Source: Nostoc sp. S13 (lineage in GTDB: Bacteria > Cyanobacteriota > Cyanobacteriia > Cyanobacteriales > Nostocaceae). Taken from it: a stretch of DNA of 64,000 bases. The DNA lies in assembly GCF_029379315.1 (NCBI RefSeq), contig NZ_JAQYWQ010000001.1, positions 96,392 through 160,391 on the forward strand, read 5' to 3'. Shown here one piece after another: positions 17,830 through 26,523 of this stretch. The translations under genes were made by a program, and so were the position numbers. The notes beneath the pieces were generated by a model. The model ran no database searches. It had not been told where the DNA came from and saw only the letters and a list, made by a program, of their open reading frames with translations. How positions within the stretch are numbered: position 1 is the stretch's first letter; the number at the start of each line of letters is the position of its first letter.

Positions 17830-18693
17830 CTATAGACCTTTGCTATGCAGCCAATTGATAAACACCTCAGCAATAGCTAAGTTACCGTGTTCAAGCATTT
17901 GCATATGACCATGACCAGGAAGTCCAACTTCAGGAAGCCAAATAAAATCACCCCGGAAGTATTTTGCAGTTTCTGCATCTACCTCACGAGAATGGCGCGG
18001 GTCTTGATCGCCTGTAATCACTAAGATGGGAATATCAAATAGTACCTGAGGGTGGTAAATATAAAGCCCTTGTCCTTCAACATTTCGGCGCTGGTTGCTA
18101 ATTCGCGCACTCTCAGCGACTAAACTACAAAAGTAATTCTCAAATACCTCTTGCGGAAAATTATCTGAGTTAGTGAAGTATTTTTTAGTTTCTTCACGCG
18201 ACTGAATACGTGGACGGTCTTCCAGAAAAGCCTCATCAGAGTCTTTTGTGATCACTGGTAATAGATTGGCTGGTGGCCCTGGTGCAATGCCTACAATAGC
18301 TTTAACAAGTTTGAGATGGGTTTGTGCTATCTGCCAACCAACGACACCAGACATACTGTGAGTAAGAATGATAGCCGGGCCAATTTGTTGAAGTAGCGCC
18401 ACAGTAGCATCAATTACCCGTTCATATGGCATCGTAGGAAAATCTGGGACACAGCCTGATCGACCATGCCCTGGCCAGTCAACAATGTAGGTTTCCCAGC
18501 CTTGTTCTGTCAGATATACTGCCCAACCTTGGCGATTATCGGGTGTTTTGACAAAGCAAGTACCTGTATGAAAAGCGCCGTGTAAAAGCACAATAGGAAC
18601 TGAATTTCGGTCTTTCCTTGGCCGGTAACATTGAATGAACATTTGGTACGGAATATCACCAACCAGGAATTCTGTTTCAGTGTATGAATTCAT
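17830..18693 (-). CDS. Alpha/beta hydrolase
   Basis: This 287-residue alpha/beta hydrolase shows the oxyanion segment LLHGAFHTG, the nucleophile elbow THSMSG (Ser at about residue 113, with Thr in place of the usual Gly before His), the acid region VITGDQDPRH, and a C-terminal GHGHMQMLEHG with the expected His. Substrates cannot be told; esterase or lactonase activity is most likely. It is transcribed alone, convergent with the MFS gene. The 490 bases between it and the XdhC gene (18694-19186) hold no gene that I can support. Confidence 0.85.
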   Translation of the reverse strand: MNSYTETEFLVGDIPYQMFIQCYRPRKDRNSVPIVLLHGAFHTGTCFVKTPDNRQGWAVYLTEQGWETYIVDWPGHGRSGCVPDFPTMPYERVIDATVALLQQIGPAIILTHSMSGVVGWQIAQTHLKLVKAIVGIAPGPPANLLPVITKDSDEAFLEDRPRIQSREETKKYFTNSDNFPQEVFENYFCSLVAESARISNQRRNVEGQGLYIYHPQVLFDIPILVITGDQDPRHSREVDAETAKYFRGDFIWLPEVGLPGHGHMQMLEHGNLAIAEVFINWLHSKGL

Positions 18694-19186
18694 TTGAAGA
18701 AAAAACTTAAATCTTTACGGCAAAGACACCCATGCAATTGGGCGAGAAGCAACGATGCTTGTCAATAGATGGTAAGGAGCAGGGTCTTTCATTTCCTGCG
18801 GCACAAAAGATAACATAAAATTCTGTAATCTTGCGGCTGGTTGAGAGTATTCACTGTCAGTTCCGGAAAATCAGTATTCCGTGCTAATTCTAATGATAGA
18901 TAAATGACTCAAGTTGACAACTATCCTGTGGGGCATGATTTCAGCGCTATTTTCGCTTATCTTGAGTAGTACAACACCGCGATGCTGCGGTGGTCACTGA
19001 GCCTTGCCGAAGTGCGGTAAACAACGCAGTCAGTCTAACGTATAGACTGTAATCGTTAACGGGCGGCAAATCGAAGGAGTGTTTGACACTATCAGCGATG
19101 CACAATGGCACAGTCATCACATTGTTTTCATTGGGACTGCCTGCTTAAGCTGACAAACTGCTAGAAACCGAAAAATAAGCAATCAA

Positions 19187-20344
19187 ATGAACGAATTACA
19201 AGCAATTTTACAAGGCTTCGAGTCAAGTCAAAAAAGTGGTGAAATCACTTTCCTCGCGACTGTAGTCAAAACTGAAGGTTCAACCTATCGCCGACCGGGT
19301 GCCAAAATGTTGATCACAAATACAGGTCGGATGATCGGAACAATCAGCGCTGGTTGCTTGGAGAACGACGTATATGAGCATACTCAACAACGAATGTCCG
19401 ATGGCGAACCAATTGTTGTTACTTACGATAACACCGCTTCTGAAGATATTCTTTGGGGCTTTGGTCTAGGGTGCAATGGGATAGTGCAAGTTCTCATCGA
19501 ACGTCTTGAGAGAGAAAGTACACCGAATGCGATCGCTTTTACCCAGGAGTGCTTTAATAAAAAACATTTGGGTATTATTGCCACAGTCTTTGCCTTTGAA
19601 GGCGCAGTCAATGTCAAACTTGGGTCGCGCTTACTGCTCTATCCTGATGGTAAAATTATCACTGACATCAAAGATCCAAATTTAATTCCATCTCTAATTG
19701 CAGATACTCAAGCAGCCTTTGCTAATCAAAAGTCAAGCGTAAAGAACTATCAGCTACCCTTAGGCAGTGCAGAAGTTTTCATTGAAGTGATTCAACCACC
19801 CACACCTCTAGTAATATTTGGTGCAGGTTATGACGCTGTACCCGTAGCACAGTTTGCTCAAGCATTAGGTTGGGAAGTTACTATAGTCGATTGTCGAGCT
19901 AATGAGGCAACTAAAGAGCGATTTCCAATAGCTTGTGATATCATTCTTAGTCGGCGAGAAATTGTACATAAACAGGTATTTATAGATGACTACACAGTTG
20001 CTGTGGTGATGACGCATAATTACCTTGACGATCGGGAAATCTTGAAAATGTTGCTGCCATCTCCTGCACGCTACATAGGGGTTTTAGGCCCAAAGCTGCG
20101 TACTGAAAGATTGCTTGAAGATTTACATTCGCAAGGAATAGTTTATACTACTGAAGAATTAAAAAGATTGCATGGCCCGATTGGGATTGACATTGGAGCA
20201 GATACACCTGAAGGAATAGCGATCGCGATTATTGCTGAAATTCAAGCAGTACTTAAAAACCGCAGTGGTAATTTCTTAAGAAATCGCAATCAACCAATTC
20301 ACCAATGCTATGAAAGCAGCTTAAACTTGCTACTTACCACATAG
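19187..20344 (+). CDS. xdhC: XdhC/CoxI family molybdenum cofactor chaperone
   Basis: XdhC/PaoD-type proteins bind molybdenum cofactor, protect it, support its sulfuration and insert it into xanthine-oxidase-family enzymes. The N-terminal XdhC-CoxI domain contains STYRRPGAKMLI and GTISAGCLENDV with a conserved Cys. The C-terminal Rossmann domain (from about residue 205) has VIFGAGYDAVPVAQFA, VVMTHNYLDD, YIGVLGPKLR and GPIGIDIGADTPEGIAIAI. Length 385 is normal. The MocA-like gene follows after 12 bases. The probable client, the paoABC enzyme, lies 11 kb upstream on the same strand. Confidence 0.9.
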   Translation: MNELQAILQGFESSQKSGEITFLATVVKTEGSTYRRPGAKMLITNTGRMIGTISAGCLENDVYEHTQQRMSDGEPIVVTYDNTASEDILWGFGLGCNGIVQVLIERLERESTPNAIAFTQECFNKKHLGIIATVFAFEGAVNVKLGSRLLLYPDGKIITDIKDPNLIPSLIADTQAAFANQKSSVKNYQLPLGSAEVFIEVIQPPTPLVIFGAGYDAVPVAQFAQALGWEVTIVDCRANEATKERFPIACDIILSRREIVHKQVFIDDYTVAVVMTHNYLDDREILKMLLPSPARYIGVLGPKLRTERLLEDLHSQGIVYTTEELKRLHGPIGIDIGADTPEGIAIAIIAEIQAVLKNRSGNFLRNRNQPIHQCYESSLNLLLTT

Positions 20345-20356
20345 TTTTTATCTGTT

Positions 20357-21013
20357 ATGGTATTTAACACTGAGCAAATAGACAATCAAAAATCAACCAT
20401 AGCAATTATGATTCTTGCTGCGGGTGCATCGACTCGTATGGGTACACCAAAACAACTATTGCTTTACCAAGGACGTAGTTTTTTGGAATACATTATAGAA
20501 ATAGCGATCGCTTCAGTTTGTCAACCTGTAGTAGTAGTACTTGGAGCAAATGCAGAACAGATTTATCCCCAAATTAAGCAACTTCCCGTTAGAGTAGTTA
20601 ATAACTTGGATTGGGCTTGTGGAATGAGTGCTTCAATCAAAAGCGGTATTGAATTGTTGAATAATCTTCCTCAAAAAATAGAAGCAGTAATTATTACACT
20701 TTGCGACCAGCCATTTGTTTCTCACCAAATTATTAATCAACTAGTGGATACCTATTATTCGGCAAAAAAGCCGATCATTGCTTGTGAATATGGGGGTACA
20801 TTAGGTGTACCTGCTCTATTTAGTCAGAGATTTTTTTCAGAACTTGCTGCTTTGAAAGAAACTTCAGGAGCAAAAAAAGTTATTAATAATAATCTGAATG
20901 AAGTGTTTTCTATTTCGTTTCCACTAGGGGATATCGATATTGATACACCAAAGGATTACGAACAATTGCTATCAATGGCCAGCGCTTCTCAGTTGAGTTT
21001 AAAACAGACCTAA
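20357..21013 (+). CDS. mocA: Molybdenum cofactor cytidylyltransferase (MocA-like)
   Basis: This 218-residue nucleotidyltransferase has LAAGASTRMGTPKQLL near residue 20 (nucleotide-binding loop), VVNNLDWACGMSASIKSGI, and the acidic motif TLCDQPF that binds the metal. MocA converts molybdopterin-Mo to the cytosine dinucleotide form needed by PaoABC-type enzymes. MobA, which makes the guanine form, is related but usually shorter. The order XdhC then MocA and the PaoABC operon in the same window support the MocA reading. It ends before a pair of hairpins at 21021-21080. Confidence 0.88.
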   Translation: MVFNTEQIDNQKSTIAIMILAAGASTRMGTPKQLLLYQGRSFLEYIIEIAIASVCQPVVVVLGANAEQIYPQIKQLPVRVVNNLDWACGMSASIKSGIELLNNLPQKIEAVIITLCDQPFVSHQIINQLVDTYYSAKKPIIACEYGGTLGVPALFSQRFFSELAALKETSGAKKVINNNLNEVFSISFPLGDIDIDTPKDYEQLLSMASASQLSLKQT

Positions 21014-21020
21014 CCCCCAG

Positions 21021-21080
21021 CCCCTTCCCTTGTAGGGAAGGGGAGTAAGATTCAAAGCCTCTCTCCTTTTAGGAGAGAGG
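21021..21080. terminator. Double hairpin between convergent genes
   Basis: Two perfect 10-bp stem hairpins with 3-base loops stand in the 119-bp gap between the converging mocA-like and OGT-like genes: ccccttccct/agggaagggg at 21021-21043 and cctctctcct/aggagagagg at 21058-21080. They lack a clear T-run. Related hairpin DNA occurs near 40861-40925, 45835-45925 and 59730, so this is also a dispersed repeat that may serve as a bidirectional terminator. Confidence 0.45.
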
Positions 21081-21132
21081 TTTGGAGAGAGATCAAAGTA
21101 TATTGCATAAAAACGAAAAACGCTATAGGAGC

Positions 21133-23352
21133 TTATTTTCCCTCAATATACTTCTGCCACATCTGCTCATAAACCTTTTCCATCTCACGGGTAAACTGTT
21201 TGCCATTCCATAGTGATGCTGTTTGCCGCGATGCTTTCAGCTTCAAAGCAACTTGCTGGCGTAAAACTTCATCCTTTCCCAAACGTACACCCCATTCTAT
21301 ATACTCTTCATCCGTCCAAGCAATGCCTTCTGTAATACCCGCATTCATCATCATGGTGTAGCTATTACGAGCTGCAAATTGTTCACCAACTCGCGTCACC
21401 AAAGGGATGCCCATCCACAATGTTTCTAGAGTTGTTGTCGCTCCGTTGTAGGGAAATGTATCTAATACAATATCAGCAATGCCTAAATTAGCACGATGAA
21501 CTGCCTCTGAATGAACTATTGGTAAAAATCGTAATCGAGAACAATCTACACCTTCTTCTTCAGCAATTTGGTAAAAGAAGCGTTTAATTGTTTCCTCCTC
21601 AGCAAGTCCTTTAATCAAAAAGTAGCTGTTAGGTACTTGTTTAATAATTTGCATTTGCCACCTTGTCGTTTCTGGATGGCGTTTATATCCTCTTTGGGCG
21701 CTGAGATATACAACGGTATCCATAGGAATATCCAAGTCATCGCGGCGGAGAGTTGGTACACCAACTTCAAAACCATCTACTGCTATGTAAGTTTGGGGTA
21801 ATCGCCAGATTTTCTCTGTATAGTAATTTTGTGCATTATCTGGCAGTACATAAGGGTCTGCGATAAAGTAATCAATTGCAGGTATGCCTGATGCATCCCA
21901 CCCCAGCCAAGTAACTTGAATTGGGGCTGGCTTGAGTGCCATCACTTCAGTGGTAATATCTAGAGTGATACTATCAAGGTCGATTAAAATATCAATTTCA
22001 TCTTGATATATCTGGTCAGCAATTTCCCAGCCATTCATACCTAATTGACGAGCTTTTCCTGCCTGACCTAGATACCACTCTTGGAGATAATCAGTTGCTA
22101 ATTTGTAGTTAACAAAATAAGTATGAATATCAAATTTATCTCGATCATGATGTTGAAATAACCAACGAGCTAGCCAACCAACAGAATGATTTCTGAAAGC
22201 GTAAGATATATAACCTATTTTTAATTTTTTCGGATAGTTTGTTAAAGATTGATGATTAATGATTTTATGAGTATAGTTCTTTCCTTCTGATTGGCCAAAA
22301 GATTGAATATAATTATTAAAAATCTCAGCTAACTGATTATGAATAGCTCGAAATTCAGCAGGGGCATCTTTAATGTGAGGTATCGCAAAAGATGGCGTAA
22401 GTAACCGTAATATTCTTCCTTCTTCTAAAGGAATTCGTTCAGCTTTAATAAACTGTTGAAACACAGTTTCCAATTCTTGACAAGTTGTACATATCTCTTG
22501 CCAATATCCTCCTGCTGACATTAGACCCCTTAACAGCAAATGGAGTGCAAAAATTTTATCAGCCAAGCTTTCTGATAAGGAATAACACAATCTAGCTGTC
22601 TCTATACCTTGAGAATAATTACGAGCATCTTGATAAAAAGTCGCTAAGTGCCGCAAAATTTCTACATTATCTGGCTCCAATCGTAAATGCAATTCTAGCA
22701 GAGATGCTGCTAGTAAAGGCTGCCGCAAAGTATGACCAATTTCCATAGCAGCAGGAAGCAGGATAGAGAAGCATTGATGAGTATCAGAGAAATAAGGTAG
22801 ACTAGCTTCTATTAAATTTAGATTAATTTCATGTAAAGTAACAGTATTTAAAAATTCTTTTAAAAATTGGATTAATAATTCGGTATTAATTTCTATATTT
22901 TCTTTTGCATTTAAGCTTTCAATTAATCCCCACTCATTCAAACTATCAATTTCTTCAAATTTTTGCAACTTGATAGAAAGTATAAGAATTTGAAGCAAAT
23001 TATTTATATAACTAGGGTTAATTTCCCGCATATGCTGGCGAATTAACCAAGCAAGAGAATATTCCGCCAGTGTTTCACGCCTTTCAGCTTCTATTTGCAA
23101 AACTTGAAATAGTTCATTTGTCCAAATTTGTAACTGTTCTTCATCTGCCTCTGTCATTGGCAGCATCCAAGTCATTTGAGCTTCTGCTTCTTGCCCTTGT
23201 AATAGCAATAGTAGTCCTAAATGCCAATAATAAGAAATAGCATTTGGTTCTATCGCTATTGCTTGCTCATATAACTGTGCTGCTTGCGAATATTTTTCTT
23301 GAATAAAGTATTGTTCAGCTTGATTTTGCCAATTATATATATCAGTAATCAT
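21133..23352 (-). CDS. TPR and O-GlcNAc transferase-like (GT41/SPINDLY) protein
   Basis: From the ATG at 23352 this is a 739-residue protein. A longer frame to 23430 has no advantage, because MITDIYNW starts the typical sequence. The N-terminus has TPR motifs (AEQYFIQEKYSQAAQLYEQAI). The long middle is helical. The C-terminal half is the GT-B catalytic region of O-GlcNAc transferases: RNHSVGWL with the active-site His, LSAQRGYKRHPET with the UDP-contacting Lys, and DTFPYNGATTTLETLWMGIPLVT. It would transfer a sugar to Ser/Thr of proteins. It lies 139 bases downstream of the pilin gene on the same strand. In Nostoc punctiforme a putative OGT is reported to be needed for hormogonium motility; equivalence here is inference. 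Confidence 0.85.
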   Translation of the reverse strand: MITDIYNWQNQAEQYFIQEKYSQAAQLYEQAIAIEPNAISYYWHLGLLLLLQGQEAEAQMTWMLPMTEADEEQLQIWTNELFQVLQIEAERRETLAEYSLAWLIRQHMREINPSYINNLLQILILSIKLQKFEEIDSLNEWGLIESLNAKENIEINTELLIQFLKEFLNTVTLHEINLNLIEASLPYFSDTHQCFSILLPAAMEIGHTLRQPLLAASLLELHLRLEPDNVEILRHLATFYQDARNYSQGIETARLCYSLSESLADKIFALHLLLRGLMSAGGYWQEICTTCQELETVFQQFIKAERIPLEEGRILRLLTPSFAIPHIKDAPAEFRAIHNQLAEIFNNYIQSFGQSEGKNYTHKIINHQSLTNYPKKLKIGYISYAFRNHSVGWLARWLFQHHDRDKFDIHTYFVNYKLATDYLQEWYLGQAGKARQLGMNGWEIADQIYQDEIDILIDLDSITLDITTEVMALKPAPIQVTWLGWDASGIPAIDYFIADPYVLPDNAQNYYTEKIWRLPQTYIAVDGFEVGVPTLRRDDLDIPMDTVVYLSAQRGYKRHPETTRWQMQIIKQVPNSYFLIKGLAEEETIKRFFYQIAEEEGVDCSRLRFLPIVHSEAVHRANLGIADIVLDTFPYNGATTTLETLWMGIPLVTRVGEQFAARNSYTMMMNAGITEGIAWTDEEYIEWGVRLGKDEVLRQQVALKLKASRQTASLWNGKQFTREMEKVYEQMWQKYIEGK

Positions 23353-23491
23353 TGTGATTCTCTGAGAAAATTTTATGAGAAATATAATTGTGAACGACTT
23401 ACATAATGGAAATAAAGTGGATAGAAGCATCTACCCACTTGGAAAAATATTTAGCTGAGAGACAATTTAGATACTCCTTGTCCTTGGTTGG

Positions 23492-24046
23492 TTACTTAGC
23501 CAAAGAGGTGAAATTGGCAGGACAACTAGCTGATCCAGCGGTGTAGGCAAATGTAGCGCCAGTTGCATTTGTACCACCGTTAACCATAGCGGTATTAGAT
23601 TCACACAAAACAGCTATGGTAGTAGCTTCACTGGTAGCAGCTTGGGTTGTCAGCTCTACACCACCAATATAGGCTTTGAGAGGCGCAGTGGCAAGTATTA
23701 CTATTCCTTGGTTGGCTACTGTAGTACCGAGCGTATCTACAACAGCCGCGTATTTGTAATTTACGGTTTGTGTTGCAATACCAAGTCCTAAAGTACCAAT
23801 TGAACTTGTAAATGCAGTATTTTCTAAGTAATAAGCTTGCTGTGCGCGGTTCATGGAACCTGTATATGTTTTAGCTTCCGACTGCTTGGCTTTGTTAGCT
23901 TGGTTCAAGAAAGAAGGCAGGGCGATCGCAGACAAAATACCGATGATGATAATTACTACTAGTAATTCAATAAGTGTAAAACCTTCATCTCCCTTCTTCT
24001 TGGTGAGGATGTGTTGGAGAAATTTGGCTTTTAGTTCGGTTTTCAT
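23492..24046 (-). CDS. pilA: Type IV pilin (PilA-like prepilin)
   Basis: The start is taken at the ATG at 24046, preceded by a CGGAAAAC region, giving 184 residues; a longer frame upstream has no pilin features. A 22-residue basic leader ends in Gly before FTLIELLVVIIIIGILSAIA, the class III prepilin signal cut by PilD, with Glu at mature position 5. The hydrophobic helix is followed by a variable sheet domain with a C-terminal Cys pair (VLCES and SASCPANF) able to form the D-loop disulfide. In filamentous cyanobacteria PilA serves hormogonium gliding, polysaccharide release and DNA uptake. The body is rich in Ser and Thr, possible glycosylation sites for the neighbouring OGT. Confidence 0.92.
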   Translation of the reverse strand: MKTELKAKFLQHILTKKKGDEGFTLIELLVVIIIIGILSAIALPSFLNQANKAKQSEAKTYTGSMNRAQQAYYLENTAFTSSIGTLGLGIATQTVNYKYAAVVDTLGTTVANQGIVILATAPLKAYIGGVELTTQAATSEATTIAVLCESNTAMVNGGTNATGATFAYTAGSASCPANFTSLAK

Positions 24047-24250
24047 AAGTGTTTTCCGGGGGTAGAAAGTGATTGCGTGTTCTAGATGTAACTTACCCAC
24101 CTGCGATCGCTTTCCTATCACCTTCAGAAAAAAAGTTTGAGGAGATACAATTACATAATCCAGAATCCTTCCATCCCAAATCACACAAACATCACTAAGC
24201 GCTTGGTCAACATCAGGGGCTAGATTCTCAATTTTAATTGTGGAAGTGCC

Positions 24251-24817
24251 TTATTCAAACTCAGGTGGCCACAACTCTGATATTGCCAGTTCCCAACCTG
24301 GTAGCAAGTCTGGTAGTATCAGCGTGTCGCCATTGTGCAATTCCACCGGAGCTTGGTTTATTCGATAAATCGTTACTGTCAATTTGTCAGGGTCAATCAA
24401 TATGCCGACTACAGATCCAAGTTGCAAAAATAACTGAATCTTCTCCTCAAGTGGTTTGATTCTGTCGCTTTTAGATTTAATTTCAACCATCAGGTCTGGA
24501 ACTAACTCTACAAAATCGCGTTTGGTTTTTTTCAGTCGTTCAGCTTTAACAAAAGACACATCAGGAGCACGTAAGTTTCTTTTTTCTAAGTCGTCCTCTT
24601 CTATTCTAGATAATATGAAGCCTGCGCTAGAGCCAGTCACTCGCCCTAGCTTGCGCGACATTACCTAAATATTCAAGAAGGTACTCAACCGAGTGCCAAT
24701 TTCTTCTGACTCGTAATCTGATGGCCCTATAACTATAATTTTCCCTTCTACCAGCTCCATCTGCCATTCTGGATGCTCGGTTTGTAGCTCCTCTAAGTCT
24801 GTAATGGTGAAAGACAT
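24251..24817 (-). pseudogene. Uma2-family nuclease interrupted by an in-frame TAG
   Basis: Reading from the ATG at 24817 gives a full-length Uma2/DUF820 frame of 189 codons: LEELQTEHPEWQMELVEGKI, SSAGFILS, APDVSFVKAERL, PDLMVEIKSKSD and LPDLLPGWEL. Codon 51 is TAG (24665-24667), between LSTFLNI and VMSRKLG, where relatives usually carry Trp, so TGG to TAG is the likely change. No frameshift is present. Restarting at the ATG at 24661 would give a 136-residue protein without the N-terminal part of the fold. It is probably a recent pseudogene unless the stop is read through. Confidence 0.85.
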
Positions 24818-24927
24818 AATATTACAGAAAATACTCTTATATGTATCATAAGTACCGCACTATACGAAAGCTACAATGTATTGTATTCAAAGAAAAACGG
24901 CTGTATAGTTTGCCATTAGTAGCATCA

Positions 24928-25035
24928 ATGAAAACAGATGTAATTTTTTATGAACTTATAAAGGAACTACCAGAGATATTTTTTGAACTTATTGATAACG
25001 GTTCAGAGGATGTTTTAAAAGTATTGAGCGCATAG
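24928..25035 (+). pseudogene. Fragment of DUF2887/Rpn-family nuclease gene
   Basis: The segment MKTDVIFYELIKELPEIFFEL is the characteristic start of DUF2887 (Rpn/transposase-related) proteins, which are normally 200-300 residues long. After about 22 matching codons the similarity stops, and the frame ends at a TAG next to a dispersed GC-rich repeat (25051-25079). A start further upstream at 24841 is in the same frame but has no family character. It is a relic. Confidence 0.55.
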
Positions 25036-25050
25036 TACCGTAGGCATTTT

Positions 25051-25079
25051 GCGTAGGCGTAGCCCGTCGCAGACATCGC
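25051..25079. repeat. Short dispersed Nostoc-type repeat, second copy
   Basis: This is the reverse-orientation copy of the repeat at 1106-1134. The shared core read on the minus strand is cgggctacgcctacgc. It immediately follows the truncated DUF2887 frame and may mark the point of decay. Confidence 0.5.
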
Positions 25080-25134
25080 TTACCATCTGACGTAGTCAAT
25101 CACAGTTTATTATGCTATATTAAACGTAGTCGTT

Positions 25135-26523
25135 ATGAGTTTGGATATGGTCATCACTAACCCCACAGTAGAAAACTTAGTAATTATCGGTTCTGGTCCA
25201 GCAGGGTACACAGCCGCCATTTATGCCGGACGCGCCAACCTGAAACCCGTTGTATTTGAAGGTTTCCAAGCCGGGGGTTTACCTGGTGGGCAACTAATGA
25301 CAACCACGGAAGTCGAGAACTTTCCTGGGTTTCCCCAAGGCATTACCGGGCCGGAACTCATGGATCAGATGAAGGCACAGGCGGAGCGATGGGGGGCTGA
25401 ACTATATACTGAAGATGTTATCTCAGTTGACTTGAGTCAGCGTCCCTTTATAGTGCGATCGCAAGAAAGGGAAATTAAAACTAACAGCATCGTCATTGCT
25501 ACTGGTGCAACTGCAAAGCGTTTGGGTTTACCTAACGAACATGAATTTTGGAGTCGGGGAATTTCTGCTTGTGCGATTTGCGATGGTGCAACACCAATTT
25601 TTCACGGCGCAGAATTGGCTGTAATTGGTGCTGGCGACTCGGCGGCGGAAGAGTCAATTTACCTCACCAAATACGGCTCTAAGGTGAATATGTTGGTACG
25701 CACTGATAAGATGCGGGCTTCTAAAGCCATGCAAGACAGGGTTTTGAGCAATCCAAAAATCCAGGTGCATTGGAATACAGAGGCTGTAGATATCTTCGGT
25801 AACGGTCATATGGAAGGGGTGAAAGTCCGCAATACCAAAACTGGTGAAGTGAGCCAACTGCACGCTAAGGGTTTATTCTACGCTGTTGGTCACAGTCCGA
25901 ATACCTCTCTATTTAAGGGGCAATTAGAACTGGATGAGGTGGGTTACGTTGTCACCAAGCACGGTACTGTAGAAACCAGTGTGGAGGGCGTTTTTGCTGC
26001 TGGCGACGTGCAAGATCATGAGTTTCGGCAAGCAATTACGGCTGCGGGTACTGGTTGTATGGCAGCGATGTTAGCAGAACGTTGGTTATCATTCAGTGGC
26101 TTAATTCAAGAATTTCATCAACAGTCAGAAACAGCAAATAATGAATTAGAACATCAGCCAGCCAAAAAGACTGAAGCCGAGGAAGAAGCTGAATTTAATT
26201 TGAATGGGACGCGCCATCAGGGAGGTTATGCTTTACGGAAATTGTTCCATGAAAGCGATCGCTTACTCATGGTTAAATACGTCTCTCCTGGTTGCGGCCC
26301 TTGTCATACCCTGAAGCCAATTTTAAATAAAGTGGTGGATGAATTTGACAGCAAAATTCACTTTGTGGAAATTGACATCGACAAAGACCGAGATATTGCT
26401 GAAAATGCTGGTGTGACCGGAACGCCAACAGTTCAATTATTCAAAAATAAGGAACTGGTGAAGGAAGTTAAAGGTGTGAAGCAAAAGAGCGAATACCGTC
26501 AGTTGATTGAAAGCAATTTGTAA
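25135..26523 (+). CDS. NADPH-thioredoxin reductase with fused thioredoxin (NTRC)
   Basis: The first 320 residues are a flavoprotein thioredoxin reductase: [10 protein letters not shown] for FAD, the redox pair CAIC at 146-149, GAGDSAAEE for NADPH and [16 protein letters not shown]. After an acidic linker a thioredoxin domain carries CGPC at 387-390 and the cis-Pro segment GTPTVQLF. This single-protein system, NTRC, occurs in many cyanobacteria and in chloroplasts. It reduces 2-Cys peroxiredoxins and tunes metabolism in darkness using NADPH. Length 462 is normal. It is a single gene on the plus strand inside a minus-strand cluster, and its last 25 bases overlap the 3' end of the giant glycosyltransferase gene. 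Confidence 0.95.
   Translation: MSLDMVITNPTVENLVIIGSGPAGYTAAIYAGRANLKPVVFEGFQAGGLPGGQLMTTTEVENFPGFPQGITGPELMDQMKAQAERWGAELYTEDVISVDLSQRPFIVRSQEREIKTNSIVIATGATAKRLGLPNEHEFWSRGISACAICDGATPIFHGAELAVIGAGDSAAEESIYLTKYGSKVNMLVRTDKMRASKAMQDRVLSNPKIQVHWNTEAVDIFGNGHMEGVKVRNTKTGEVSQLHAKGLFYAVGHSPNTSLFKGQLELDEVGYVVTKHGTVETSVEGVFAAGDVQDHEFRQAITAAGTGCMAAMLAERWLSFSGLIQEFHQQSETANNELEHQPAKKTEAEEEAEFNLNGTRHQGGYALRKLFHESDRLLMVKYVSPGCGPCHTLKPILNKVVDEFDSKIHFVEIDIDKDRDIAENAGVTGTPTVQLFKNKELVKEVKGVKQKSEYRQLIESNL

Noticed and set aside
19021..19160. A possible coding remnant (VFDTISDAQWHSHHIVF-type translation) upstream of the XdhC gene
   Set aside because: Two frames are equally open over the short stretch and neither could be tied to a known family.
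24047..24184. A longer pilin N-terminus starting at 24184
   Set aside because: The extra 46 residues have no prepilin leader character; the ATG at 24046 gives a normal 22-residue leader.
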